NCBI RefSeq assembly: GCF_007970465.1
Contig: NZ_CP042429.1
Span: 930,001-994,000, forward strand
Direction: 5' to 3'
DNA length: 64,000 nt
Source of the DNA: Corynebacterium nuruki S6-4
GTDB taxonomy: Bacteria; Actinomycetota; Actinomycetes; Mycobacteriales; Mycobacteriaceae
Under the pieces are notes generated by a model. The model had not been told where the DNA came from. It saw nothing but the letters and a program-made list of their open reading frames with translations, and searched no databases. Made by a program: the position numbers and the translations under genes. Below, one piece after another: positions 49,286 to 60,640 of the stretch (position 1 is its first letter; each line of letters opens with the position of its first letter).

Positions 49286-49499
49286 AGCCCGCCCCCGACC
49301 AGACGGAAACTGTTTTCAGTCGGTGTGATGCCGTCAATTACCGCCCTGGGAACGTGGTCGCGACGCAGCGGAGTCAGAATGTGGTCACGGATGAGGAACA
49401 GGGCACCACGGATGCACCACGGATGCACCACGGAGTCACCGGACATAGAAAAACCAGCCTGCTCTACCCTCGTAAGAGAAAGAACACGCCGGTCACTGA

Positions 49500-49575
49500 T
49501 GGTGCGCACTGACGGGTTCGAACCGCCGACCTGCTGGGTGTAAACCAGCTGCTCTTCCAGCTGAGCTAAATGCGC
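49500..49575 (-). tRNA. tRNA-Val (anticodon TAC)
   Basis: Cloverleaf of 76 nt with encoded CCA. Acceptor GCGCATT pairs with AGTGCGC, the D arm is AGCTCAGCTGGAAGAGC, anticodon stem GCTGG/CCAGC closes TTTACAC (anticodon TAC), and the T loop is GGTTCGAACCC-like. Confidence 0.95.
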
Positions 49576-49623
49576 TCACCGCCACACCCGGTCACAGCCG
49601 GGGCGCGGATGTCCGGTAGAACT

Positions 49624-50052
49624 CTAGCGTTTGTTTCCCCCGGCGACCAGACAGGCCCCCTGCCAACCCCCCAGACGGGTCGACCTGGTCTGCACCATGC
49701 CTGCGACCTGGGCGGATTCGGCGATCTCGCCCGGGTCGACAGTCCCGGCGGTCCCGGCGGCAGGGGTCAGCAGCCAGATGGAGCCGTCGTCGCCGAGATT
49801 CCGGCCGGCGTCGACAAGCCCGTCGATGAGGTCGCCGTCATCGTCCCGCCACCACAGCAGGACCGCGTCGACGACCTCGTCGGTCTCCTCGTCCAGCAGC
49901 GGATCACCGAGCTCGTTCTCCAGGGCTTCACTGATGGAGCTGTCCGCGTCCTCGTCCCAGCCCAGTTCCTGCACGACCTGGCCCTTGACGATGTCCATCA
50001 TCGCCGCCCAGTCCGTGCCCTTGTCCACTGTCGCCTCTGAGGCGTCCACCAC
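49624..50052 (-). CDS. DUF3052 family protein
   Basis: Acidic 142-residue actinobacterial protein of unknown function (DUF3052). Seen: QELGWDEDADSSI, LLDEETDEVVDAVLLWWRDDDGDL and SIWLLTPAAG. Conserved next to aceE in this order. GTG 50052 preceded by AGGAGAAGC. Divergent from aceE with about 300 bp between. Confidence 0.85.
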   Translation of the reverse strand: MVDASEATVDKGTDWAAMMDIVKGQVVQELGWDEDADSSISEALENELGDPLLDEETDEVVDAVLLWWRDDDGDLIDGLVDAGRNLGDDGSIWLLTPAAGTAGTVDPGEIAESAQVAGMVQTRSTRLGGWQGACLVAGGNKR

Positions 50053-50350
50053 GTGCTTCTCCTGACCTTTCTGTCATGTCTGTCGATGTCCCGACGGGAT
50101 TCTGCGTCCGAACCACGGTCGATCCGCGGCCGTCACATATGTCTGCCGTGCATACTAGGGGATTTTCAGGCTGCGGGCCAGACCCGCCACCCGAATACGT
50201 GCACGTCACCTCGCGGACATGCCACTTTGGTTTCCCTTAGATACGGGCCGAACCGGGCTGACGTAAAGTAGCGGGGACATCGACGTGCGTGCGACCACCA
50301 CCGGAGGCCGTGTGTGCGTGACCCACACCAGGTTATTTAGGAGGATCGTC

Positions 50351-53134
<2,784 letters not shown>

Positions 53135-53239
53135 TGCTGGGTCCCGATTCCGGGTCCTGACCACGTGTCGGCCGTCGGCCGACCGTTGGTAGGCTGACGG
53201 TCGACCCATCCGTCCGACGAGACAAGAGGAATTCAACTG

Positions 53240-53593
53240 GTGGAGATCTCCCGCGAAGCACAGGAGAAGCTGGCGGCCGCCCTCGGCGGCACCGCGACCG
53301 CGGCAGGTGACAAGGCCGCCGGCGGGACCGGTGACACGGCCGGGGCCGACGACACGGTCCGTGCCCGGATCGCCCGCATCATCGAGGGATCGACCGGCAT
53401 CGACGCCGACGAGATCACCGATGACGCGGACCTCTCCGACGATCTCCACATCAGTTCCGTGTCCCTCATCGAGATCGCCATCCACATCGAGGACGAACTG
53501 CACGTCAGGGTCGAGGAGGAGGACATCTACTCCGCCCACTCCCTGGCCGACCTCGTCTCCTTCGTGGAGAAGGCACAGTCGGGCGGGAAATGA
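53240..53593 (+). CDS. acyl carrier protein
   Basis: 117-residue ACP: a variable Ala/Gly-rich N-terminal tail of about 35 residues and a four-helix acidic domain. The phosphopantetheine serine is expected in LHISSVSLIEIAIHIE, where SSV replaces the usual DSL. Neither the upstream aceE nor the downstream hydrolase indicates a pathway; a meromycolate or housekeeping ACP is possible. GTG 53240 with AGAGGAA upstream; TGA overlaps the next gene's ATG. Confidence 0.82.
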   Translation: MEISREAQEKLAAALGGTATAAGDKAAGGTGDTAGADDTVRARIARIIEGSTGIDADEITDDADLSDDLHISSVSLIEIAIHIEDELHVRVEEEDIYSAHSLADLVSFVEKAQSGGK

Positions 53594-54492
53594 CCGTGCC
53601 GGGCGGCGTCCCCACCACCGGCCCCGCCGGAATTCTCGCCGGAATCGACGACTGGCCGGTGGACACCGCCGCGGCGGCGGTCGTCCGCCCCGACGGCACC
53701 ACCGTCAGCCACGGCGACACCACGGCGGTGTTCGCCCTGGCGAGCGTCAGCAAACTCATCACGGCCCACACGGTGCTGTGCGCCGTCGCCGAAGGCTGCT
53801 TCGAGCTCGATGACACGGTCGCCGACGTCGCCGTGGAGAGCGGGCACGACGTCGACGGTCCGCAGGACGCCACCGTCCGCGAGCTGCTCGCCCACGCCTC
53901 CGGTGTCGGTTTCAGGGGCCGGACGCGGGAGCGGGACGCCCGCACCCGCCGGATCTACTCCTCGGCGGGCTTCGAGATCCTCGCCGACCTGGTCAGCGCC
54001 ACGGTCAGTGAGGTCGACCTCGACTTCGCCGGATACGCGCGCGCCACCGTCCTCGACCCGTTGGGGATCCCGGCGGACCAGCTCGTCATCGACGGCTCCG
54101 CCGGCCACGGTTTCCGGGGGTCGGTCGGGGCGCTCACCCGGCTGGCGCAGGAGTTCCTCTCCCCCACCCTGCTGCCCGCCGGACTGTGGGACGAGGCCCT
54201 GACCCCCCAGTTCCCGGACCTCGACGGCGTGGTCCCCGGTTACGGCCGGCAGCGCCCCTGCCCGTGGGGGCTCGGGTTCGAACTGCACGACCACAAGTCA
54301 CCGCACTGGTTGTCCCCGGACATGCCCACGGACGTGGCGGGGCACTTCGGCCAGGCGGGCACGTTCCTGTGGTTCCACCGCGGCACCGGGACGGCGGCGG
54401 TCGTCCTCACCGACCGGAACTTCGGCGACTGGGCGAAGCAGCGGTGGGACGGGTTCAACGGGCGGCTGTGGACCGCCCTCACGGCGTCCTAG
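53590..54492 (+). CDS. serine hydrolase, beta-lactamase fold
   Basis: Class C beta-lactamase/D-aminopeptidase-like hydrolase, 300 residues. The SxxK motif is FALASVSKLITAHT (Ser about 53), the second motif is IYSSAGFE (YSS for YxN), and the third motif is HFGQAGTFLWF (HxG). No signal peptide, so cytoplasmic, perhaps an esterase. It overlaps the ACP gene by 4 bp, suggesting it could act on an ACP-bound or related ester. The stop overlaps the lldD stop in CTAG. Confidence 0.83.
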   Translation: MTVPGGVPTTGPAGILAGIDDWPVDTAAAAVVRPDGTTVSHGDTTAVFALASVSKLITAHTVLCAVAEGCFELDDTVADVAVESGHDVDGPQDATVRELLAHASGVGFRGRTRERDARTRRIYSSAGFEILADLVSATVSEVDLDFAGYARATVLDPLGIPADQLVIDGSAGHGFRGSVGALTRLAQEFLSPTLLPAGLWDEALTPQFPDLDGVVPGYGRQRPCPWGLGFELHDHKSPHWLSPDMPTDVAGHFGQAGTFLWFHRGTGTAAVVLTDRNFGDWAKQRWDGFNGRLWTALTAS

Positions 54493-55757
54493 ATCCAGTA
54501 GCCGGACGCCACCTCGGAGGTGTGCGCGGTGACGTGCTCCGGGGTCAGGTCACTGACCCTGGTGACGCCGCACAGTCGCAGGGTGCGCCGCAGCTGGTCC
54601 TCCATGATGTCGAGCATCCGGGCCACGCCGCGCTGCCCGCCGGCCATGAGACCGTACATGTAGGCCCGCCCCACGAGCGTGTAGTCGGCGCCGAGGGCGA
54701 CGGCCGCGGCGATGTCCGCACCGTCCATGATGCCGGTGTCCAGACCGATGGTGGCGTCCTCACCGACGGCGGCACGGACCTTCGGCAGCAGGTGCAGCGG
54801 GACGGGGGCCCGGTCGAGCTGGCGTCCGCCGTGGTTGGACAGGATGATGCCGTCGGCACCGTGGTCGAGGACGCGCTGGGAGTCCTCGACGGTCTGCAGT
54901 CCCTTGGCGATCAGGGTGCCGGGCCACAGGTTGCGGAGCCAGTCGATGTCGTCGAAGGTCAGCGCCGGGTCGAACATCCGGTCCACGAGGTCGGCGACGG
55001 TGCCGGAGCTTCGCGACAGTGAGGCGAAGGACAGCTGTTCGGTGGTGAGGAAGTTGAACCACCACGCGGGCCGGTAGGAGGCGTCCAGGACGGTCTTCCA
55101 GGTCAGCTGCGGCGGGATGGAGAAGCCGTTGCGGGTGTCGCGCAGCCGGGCGCCCGCGATGGCGGTGTCCACCGTGACGATGAGCTTGCGGTAGCCGGCG
55201 TCCCAGGCGCGCCGGACGAGCTCCTCGGAGGCCTCGCGGTCCTTCCACAGGTACAGCTGGAACCAGTTGTTCCCCTCCGGGGCGTGCGTCGCGACATCCT
55301 CGAGGGACGCCGTGCCCATCGTCGACAGACAGAAGGGGATCCCCTTGTCCGCGGCGGCGGCGGACCCGGCGTACTCACCCTCGGTCTGCATCATGCGGGT
55401 GAACCCGGTGGGGGCGATCGCCAGCGGCATGCTGATCCGGTCGCCGAAGACCTCGGTGGACAGGTCCGCGTCGGAGACGTCGCGCAGCACACCCGGGTTG
55501 AACTCGAGGTCCCGGTAGGCCAGTCGGGCGCGGTTGAGGGAGATCTCGTTCTCGGCGGCGCCGTCGACGTAGTCGAAGGGGGCTTTCGGGGTGCGGCGCT
55601 TCGCGATCTTCCGCAGTTCCCAGACGTTCGTGGCCTTGGCGAGTTTCCGGCCGGTGAGGTCCAGGGTCGGCTTCTCGAACTGCATGAGTTCCTTCAGGTC
55701 CTTGACCGGGGGGAACCTGCGCTTGAGTGCGGCCGGGGTGGGACGCTGCGGTGACAT
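54489..55757 (-). CDS. lldD: L-lactate dehydrogenase (quinone), FMN-dependent
   Basis: Membrane-associated respiratory L-lactate oxidation to pyruvate, 422 residues. FMN alpha-hydroxyacid dehydrogenase motifs: FDYVDGAAENE, APTGFTRMMQTEGE, WFQLYLWKDRE, VTVDTAIAGARLRD and the catalytic His in ILSNHGGRQLDRAP (about residue 290). ATG 55757. The lactate permease gene that often precedes lldD is absent. Stops of lldD and the serine hydrolase overlap by 4 bp. Confidence 0.93.
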   Translation of the reverse strand: MSPQRPTPAALKRRFPPVKDLKELMQFEKPTLDLTGRKLAKATNVWELRKIAKRRTPKAPFDYVDGAAENEISLNRARLAYRDLEFNPGVLRDVSDADLSTEVFGDRISMPLAIAPTGFTRMMQTEGEYAGSAAAADKGIPFCLSTMGTASLEDVATHAPEGNNWFQLYLWKDREASEELVRRAWDAGYRKLIVTVDTAIAGARLRDTRNGFSIPPQLTWKTVLDASYRPAWWFNFLTTEQLSFASLSRSSGTVADLVDRMFDPALTFDDIDWLRNLWPGTLIAKGLQTVEDSQRVLDHGADGIILSNHGGRQLDRAPVPLHLLPKVRAAVGEDATIGLDTGIMDGADIAAAVALGADYTLVGRAYMYGLMAGGQRGVARMLDIMEDQLRRTLRLCGVTRVSDLTPEHVTAHTSEVASGYWI

Positions 55758-55872
55758 GCTCGTTTGCTCCTTCGGGCTCGGTGACTTTCTGCGGCCTGAC
55801 CTTACTCGCGGGCGGAAGGTCCCCGGAACGTGCCCGGGACGCACTTGGAAGGCGCGGAGCCCCGCCGCCCTG

Positions 55873-55963
55873 TTGTCCCGGATTGCCCCGAGTTGTTCCG
55901 AGTTGACCCGGATCGGTCGGTTCCGTCGGGTCGGGAACGCAGAATCGGGTCAGCTCGGGACAG
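55873..55963. repeat. 10-bp-phased array with inverted partners upstream of lldD
   Basis: Four consecutive 10-bp units, TTGTCCCGGA, TTGCCCCGAG, TTGTTCCGAG, TTGACCCGGA (55873-55912). After a 31-bp spacer come two inverted 10-bp units whose complements are CTGACCCGAT and CTGTCCCGAG (55944-55963). The layout (direct array, spacer, two inverted units) recalls the 20-bp-phased elements, with a different core. It is 115-205 bp upstream of the lldD start, so it could also be a regulator array. Confidence 0.65.
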
Positions 55964-56018
55964 ACCCGCTCCAGAGGCCCCCGCCGGGCCGGCACTGAAA
56001 CCGCACCCGGATACGACT

Positions 56019-56047
56019 GAACCCCGCTACCGTCGGTAGCGGGGTTC
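56019..56047 (-). terminator. terminator after tRNA-Asn
   Basis: Perfect hairpin GAACCCCGCTACC / GGTAGCGGGGTTC with a 3-nt loop, starting 5 nt after the 3' end of the minus-strand tRNA-Asn. Confidence 0.8.
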
Positions 56048-56052
56048 TGCTG

Positions 56053-56124
56053 CTCCCCCAACTGGATTCGAACCAGTAACCTTCCGATTAACAGTCGGAT
56101 GCTCTGCCGTTGAGCTATGGAGGA
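56053..56124 (-). tRNA. tRNA-Asn (anticodon GTT)
   Basis: 72-nt cloverleaf. Acceptor TCCTCCA pairs with TGGGGGA (one G-U), anticodon arm CCGAC-TGTTAAT-like with anticodon GTT, T arm CTGGTTCGAATCCAG. CCA is not encoded. Confidence 0.94.
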
Positions 56125-56389
56125 ATATCTCTGCTGTCCGGAAGCGGTGCTCCCTGGCAACGGGACATACTGTACCCAGCGGTTGTGATTCGATCAAATC
56201 CGCTGTTCAGGATGGATAATGCGGACAACTTCGGTGACTTCTCCACCACCGGTGGACGACTGGCTGGAACCCGACGCCAGCGTGACCCCGGTGGACCCGC
56301 GCCGACCACGGGTCGTCGGTCGCCGGCGCCCGGCACCGTAACCGGGTCACCTGTACGGCGTCCCCGAACCCGTGTGATTCAATATCCGC

Positions 56390-56463
56390 GGGACTATAGC
56401 TCAGTTGGTTAGAGCCGCGGACTCATAATCCGCTGGTCGCGGGTTCAAGCCCCGCTGGTCCCA
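56390..56463 (+). tRNA. tRNA with CAT anticodon (Met or lysidine-modified Ile)
   Basis: 74-nt cloverleaf: acceptor GGGACTA/TGGTCCC, anticodon stem GCGGA/TCCGC around CTCATAA (anticodon CAT), T arm GCGGGTTCAAGCCCCGC. No encoded CCA. It lacks the initiator's C1-A72 mismatch, so it is elongator Met or Ile2 (TilS substrate); I cannot separate these by eye. Confidence 0.88.
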
Positions 56464-56467
56464 CACG

Positions 56468-56508
56468 ATCCCCCGGACGCCGTACGGCACCCGGGGGATT
56501 CCTGTTTC
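56468..56508 (+). terminator. terminator after tRNA(CAT)
   Basis: Stem ATCCCCCGG/CCGGGGGAT followed by TCCTGTTT, beginning 5 nt after the tRNA 3' end. Confidence 0.75.
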
Positions 56509-56686
56509 CGCATCCCCCGCTGTCCCGGACCACAGGACCGGCCTGCGGCGGCCCCGTCCGTCGGTCAGGAACAGGACGCCGCCGCTCAGTCCGTGTTCGA
56601 AAAATCTCACCCCCGAAACTCATCCCGTCCCATGGTCGGTCTACATTATCGGCTATCTCATGTTGATGTTTCATAAAGGAGAAGAG

Positions 56687-57700
56687 ATGCAGAAGGCAGG
56701 ATCCCGGCTGCGGGTCGTCACGGCACTCGCCGCGACAGTCCTCCTCGGGACCGGTGCACTGACCGGGTGCTCATCCGGTGACGGGAAATCCGGGGCAGCC
56801 ACGTCAACCACTGCGGCGTCCGGTATGGGTGTGCCCGTGAAAGGCGACGGCGCCACCATCACCATCACCGGCGCCTACGCGACCGACCAGATCGACTTGT
56901 ACACCGACGGATCCTGGAATGCATCAGAGGGACGCCCGACGACCCCGACGCGGGCACGTGACGGTGGCCGGTACATTGTCGTCGAAACGACGGTCAGGAA
57001 CGATACGTCATCGGACATGGACCTGACCTGCCGCTCCACCGGCGACTACGTGGATACAGCTCTCCGGACCGAGAACGATGCCATCTACCAGCCGATCGAT
57101 TCACTGTACGAGATTCCCGGCAATCCGGAGTGCAACCACAATCTCGGATCGGGTTTCGATACCCCGATGACCTGGGCCTTCCTCGTCCCCGACGATCGCA
57201 CGCCGGAGAGCCTGCTGTTCAGGACGGGCAGCTCCACCCGCGACGACAAGGTCGCGGTCATTTCGCTGGACAAGTTCGGCGCCCCGGCATCCGACAGTAA
57301 GCGACCGTCCCCCACCACGGGACGCCCTGCGGAAGGTTCTTCTCCGACGGGCCAGGGCGCGGCCAGCTCCCCCGGCAACACGGGCGGCGCCCCGGAATCG
57401 GACGAACTTTCACCCTCCGTTCCCACCGACAGCGGACAGTCGCAGTCCGGTGTGGCCTACAGCGACACCTGCGATGCTGGGAGCCTCGGCATGCCCACCA
57501 CCGGCCCGAACGGAGAAACCCTGGTATGTACCGGAATGGGCGGCAACGCACCGTCCCGATGGGTCTACGGACCTGATGAGCTGCAGGGCGCCGGCACCGC
57601 CGACGTCGGTGGCGCCTGTGCCGACGGGGAGTCCGGTGGGCAGGACGCCGCAGGTCACGTCCTGCTCTGCAGCAACGGTCAGTGGTATCCCGGCCCCTGA
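56687..57700 (+). CDS. secreted lipoprotein with DUF4352-like domain and C-terminal Cys-pair repeats
   Basis: 337-residue lipoprotein. The signal peptide has lipobox LTGC (Cys about 28). Residues about 50-195 look like a DUF4352/Telomeric-repeat-type beta domain (GRYIVVETTVRNDTSSDMDL). A Ser/Pro/Gly linker follows. The C-terminus carries two short modules with paired Cys and a Trp: one from SDTCDAGS to VCTGMGG with RWVYG, the other from GGACADGE to VLLCSNGQWYPG. ATG 56687 has AAAGGAGAAG upstream. The 5' region is AT-richer than its neighbours. Function unknown. Confidence 0.8.
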   Translation: MQKAGSRLRVVTALAATVLLGTGALTGCSSGDGKSGAATSTTAASGMGVPVKGDGATITITGAYATDQIDLYTDGSWNASEGRPTTPTRARDGGRYIVVETTVRNDTSSDMDLTCRSTGDYVDTALRTENDAIYQPIDSLYEIPGNPECNHNLGSGFDTPMTWAFLVPDDRTPESLLFRTGSSTRDDKVAVISLDKFGAPASDSKRPSPTTGRPAEGSSPTGQGAASSPGNTGGAPESDELSPSVPTDSGQSQSGVAYSDTCDAGSLGMPTTGPNGETLVCTGMGGNAPSRWVYGPDELQGAGTADVGGACADGESGGQDAAGHVLLCSNGQWYPGP

Positions 57701-57714
57701 CATCCGTCGACGCC

Positions 57715-58182
57715 CTACTTCATCAGGCGGGCCACCGCCGCGGACACCTCGTCGAGCTTCTCCTGCGCTTCCCCGCCACCCTGCTGGGCGGCGTGGAGCA
57801 CGCAGTGGTGCATGTGGTCGTCCAGCAGGGCCAGTGCGACCCCTTTGAGGGCCGACTGGACGGCGGAGACCTGGGTGAGGATGTCGATGCAGTAGGCGTC
57901 CTCGTCGACCATCCGGTGCAGGCCCCGGACCTGCCCCTCGATGCGCTTCAGGCGCGCGAGGTACCGCTTCTTGTCCGGGCTGTACCCGTGCGCTCCCCCG
58001 GCACAGTCGTCCCCGTGCTGACCGGCAGCGCCGTGGTCAGCGCCGTGCTCTGTGCCGCACGTGTCAGCACCGCGCTCAGCGCCGCACGTGTCGTCACCGC
58101 ACCGGTCACCGACAGCCGGGATGTCCTCGGTATCGTCCACGGTTTCCAGGTTGTCCACGGTTCTCCACGCCTCCGCATTCAC
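57715..58182 (-). CDS. csoR: CsoR-family copper-sensing repressor with Cys/His-rich N-terminal extension
   Basis: Cu(I)-sensing repressor, 155 residues. The core (about 66-155) has RLKRIEGQVRGLHRMV and the C-H-C copper site: Cys in DAYCIDILTQ, His and Cys in DDHMHHCVLHA. An unusual 65-residue N-terminal extension is rich in Asp, Gly, His and four Cys (CGDDTCGAE, DTCGTEHGADHG, DDCAGG). It starts at GTG 58182, with a weak ribosome binding site; an internal start is possible, which would remove the extension. An ATACCCC/GGGGTAT operator lies 40 bp upstream, so it is likely autoregulated. No copper ATPase adjoins it. Confidence 0.88.
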   Translation of the reverse strand: MNAEAWRTVDNLETVDDTEDIPAVGDRCGDDTCGAERGADTCGTEHGADHGAAGQHGDDCAGGAHGYSPDKKRYLARLKRIEGQVRGLHRMVDEDAYCIDILTQVSAVQSALKGVALALLDDHMHHCVLHAAQQGGGEAQEKLDEVSAAVARLMK

Positions 58183-58221
58183 ACCGCCGGCACGCCGCTC
58201 ATGCCGGACACACCCGCGACG

Positions 58222-58238
58222 ATACCCCCGAGGGGTAT
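58222..58238. promoter_or_regulatory. CsoR operator
   Basis: ATACCCC-CGA-GGGGTAT, a perfect inverted repeat of the kind bound by CsoR (TACCCC/GGGGTA half-sites), about 40 bp upstream of the csoR start and 32 bp from the 3' end of the adjacent hydrolase gene. Confidence 0.85.
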
Positions 58239-58269
58239 GCCGACGCCAGGTCCGTGCCGCGGACCCGGC

Positions 58270-58929
58270 TCAGTATCCGCGGGCGATCCACTCCGCCAGG
58301 TGCGGCGCCTCCGCGCCGATCGAGGTGGCGTCCCCGTGACCGGTGTAGACCTCCGTCTCCCCCGGCAGGGTCAGCACCTTCTCCCGGATCGAGTCGATGA
58401 TCGTGTCGAAGTCACTGAACGACCGCCCCGTCGCCCCCGGACCGCCGGCGAACAGTGTGTCGCCGCTGACGAGCACCTTCGCCTCCGGCAGGTAGAGGCA
58501 GCAGGATCCCGGCGAGTGCCCCGGGGTGTTGATGACCTGCAGCTGCGTGCCCGCGATGTCGAACAGTTCCCCGTCGGCGAGATCCTCGTGCCCCACGCCG
58601 GGGTGGGTCTGGTCCCACAGCATCTGGTCGCCGGGGTGCACGAACACCGGGGCGTCCAGTTTCTCGGACAGCTCCGGGGCGACGGTGACGTGGTCGTTGT
58701 GGGCGTGGGTGCAGATGATGCCCCGCACCGTCCGACCGCCGACCGCGTCGATGACGGGTGCTGCGGTGTGCGCCGCGTCGACGACGATGACCTCGTCGTC
58801 GTCACCGATCAGCCAGATGTTGTTGTCGACCTCCCACTCCCCGCCGTCGAGGGCGAAGGTGCCGTGGGTGACCACCCGGTCGACCCGCAGACCGGTCTCG
58901 CTGGTCCCCTGTCCGGACGCCGCGGTCAC
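58270..58929 (-). CDS. metallo-beta-lactamase fold hydrolase, partner of mycothiol-dependent formaldehyde dehydrogenase
   Basis: 219-residue glyoxalase II-like hydrolase. Zn ligands: THAHNDH (about residue 75), [15 protein letters not shown] and the C-terminal YTGHGD. GTG 58929 overlaps the fadH stop (GTGA). In actinobacteria this pair detoxifies formaldehyde: the dehydrogenase makes S-formylmycothiol and a hydrolase releases formate; assigning that hydrolysis to this gene is inference from the overlap. Confidence 0.87.
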   Translation of the reverse strand: MTAASGQGTSETGLRVDRVVTHGTFALDGGEWEVDNNIWLIGDDDEVIVVDAAHTAAPVIDAVGGRTVRGIICTHAHNDHVTVAPELSEKLDAPVFVHPGDQMLWDQTHPGVGHEDLADGELFDIAGTQLQVINTPGHSPGSCCLYLPEAKVLVSGDTLFAGGPGATGRSFSDFDTIIDSIREKVLTLPGETEVYTGHGDATSIGAEAPHLAEWIARGY

Positions 58930-60044
58930 AGCTCCACCACCGACCGCAGGACCTCGCCCTTCTTCATCTTCGCGAACGCGTCCTCCACCTTGTCGATGCT
59001 GGTGCGCTCGTCGATGAAGTCGCCGAGCGGGAACCGGCCCTGCAGGTACAGGTCGGTGTACAGCGGGAAGTCCCGCTCCGGCAGGCAGTCGCCGTACCAG
59101 GCGGACTTCACCGAACCACCGCGGCTGAACACGTCGGCCAGCGGCAGGTTCAGCTGCATCTCCGGGGTCGGCACACCGACGAGCACCACGCGGCCGGCGA
59201 GGTCGCGGAGGTAGAAGGCCTGGGTGAAGGTCTGCGGCACACCCACCGCGTCCACCACCACGTCGGCGCCGACCCCGCCGAGGATCTCCTGCACCGCCTT
59301 GACGACCGGCTGGTCCTCACCCTGCGCTGAGGCATCGCCCGGCAGGGAGCGGGAGTTGATGACATGGGTCGCGCCGAAGTCCTTCGCCCGCTCCAGCTTC
59401 CCGTCGGAGACGTCGATGGCGATGATCGTCGTCGCCCCGGCGAGCTTCGCACCGGCGACCGCGGCCATCCCCACACCACCGCAGCCGATGACGGCGACGG
59501 ACTCGCCGCGCCGGATGTCGCCGGTGTTCACCGCGGCGCCCAGGCCCGCCATGATGCCGCAGCCGAGCAGGCCGGCCGCCGCCGGATCCGCCGCCGGGTC
59601 GACCTTCGTGCACTGCCCCTCGTGGACGAGGGTCTTGTCGATGAAGGCGCCGATGCCGAGCGCCGCCTCGAGCTCGGTGCCGTCGGCCAGGGTCATCGGC
59701 GCCGAGGCGTTGAAGGTGTTGAAGCAGTACTGGGGCTGCCCCTTCTTACAGGCGCGGCACTCGCCGCACACCGCGCGCCAGTTGAGGACGACGAAGTCCC
59801 CGACGGCGACATGGCTGACCTCGGAGCCGACGGTCTCGACGATGCCGGACGCCTCGTGGCCCAGCAGGTAGGGGTAGTTGTCCCCGATGCCGCCGTCGCG
59901 GTAGGCGAGGTCGGTGTGGCACACCCCGCAGGCCTGGATCTTCACGATGACGTCATGGGGGCCCGGGTCCGGGACCACCACGTCGACCAGTTCGACGTCC
60001 GCGCCCTTGCTCCTGGCGATGACTCCCTTGACGGTGGTGCTCAT
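58926..60044 (-). CDS. fadH: S-(hydroxymethyl)mycothiol dehydrogenase
   Basis: Zinc-dependent class III-like alcohol dehydrogenase using mycothiol, 372 residues. Catalytic zinc site [16 protein letters not shown] and GHEASGIVE. The structural zinc motif [18 protein letters not shown] loop [20 protein letters not shown], and the mycothiol-type [14 protein letters not shown] stretch identify the subfamily (also called mscR/adhE). Operon with the hydrolase. Confidence 0.92.
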   Translation of the reverse strand: MSTTVKGVIARSKGADVELVDVVVPDPGPHDVIVKIQACGVCHTDLAYRDGGIGDNYPYLLGHEASGIVETVGSEVSHVAVGDFVVLNWRAVCGECRACKKGQPQYCFNTFNASAPMTLADGTELEAALGIGAFIDKTLVHEGQCTKVDPAADPAAAGLLGCGIMAGLGAAVNTGDIRRGESVAVIGCGGVGMAAVAGAKLAGATTIIAIDVSDGKLERAKDFGATHVINSRSLPGDASAQGEDQPVVKAVQEILGGVGADVVVDAVGVPQTFTQAFYLRDLAGRVVLVGVPTPEMQLNLPLADVFSRGGSVKSAWYGDCLPERDFPLYTDLYLQGRFPLGDFIDERTSIDKVEDAFAKMKKGEVLRSVVEL

Positions 60045-60224
60045 TGTGTTTTACCGGTCCTTCCTCGGGTTTTCCTGTCGGTGATGACGATCACGTCTCA
60101 CCCTACCGGCCCCACCGCCACCCCGCCCGGCACCGGCCCCCGGTCCGACCGGACCCGTCGGTGGCGGCCCGGACCCGCTAAGATCGACGGGCAGACAACC
60201 ATCACCCGTCCAGGAGGCTCCAGC

Positions 60225-60599
60225 ATGATCCAGCTCGTCGTCGGCGCCGCAGCCGGGTACGTTTTCGGCACGAAGGCGGGACGCCGCCGCTTCGAACAGA
60301 TCCGCGGCGCCTACGAGACCGCCGTCAATTCCCCGGTCACCCGCCGTGCCGTCCGCGCCGGACGCAAGGCCCTCGCCGACCGGCTCGACCCCGAACCGCG
60401 GATGCGCGAGGTCCGCGACCTGCGCCCCGGCCGCCACGGCAACCGGAGCCTCGACGGCCAGGAGCTGCTGGAGAACGACGACCTCGACTTCGACGAGGAC
60501 CGGATCATCGGCACCGATGACCCGGTGATGCGGGACGCGAAGGGGCGTCCCGCCCGCGACCAGGACCGGTCCGGACGCCCCACCGGCCGCCGCCGCTAA
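60225..60599 (+). CDS. small YtxH-like protein
   Basis: 124-residue protein. An N-terminal amphipathic/hydrophobic start MIQLVVGAAAGYVFGTKAGRR resembles YtxH-like or DUF3618-type membrane-associated proteins; the rest is basic then acidic (ENDDLDFDEDR) and probably disordered. ATG 60225 has CAGGAGG upstream. Function unknown. Confidence 0.7.
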   Translation: MIQLVVGAAAGYVFGTKAGRRRFEQIRGAYETAVNSPVTRRAVRAGRKALADRLDPEPRMREVRDLRPGRHGNRSLDGQELLENDDLDFDEDRIIGTDDPVMRDAKGRPARDQDRSGRPTGRRR

Positions 60600-60640
60600 A
60601 CCGGACCAGCCGGCCCGGGGGTCGCGAGCCGAGCCGGGGG

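Noticed and set aside
50053..50350. Riboswitch or GlxR site in the aceE leader
   Set aside because: No aptamer signature, and no TGTGA-N6-TCACA palindrome; GTGTGCGTGACCCACACC near 50311 does not fit the spacing.
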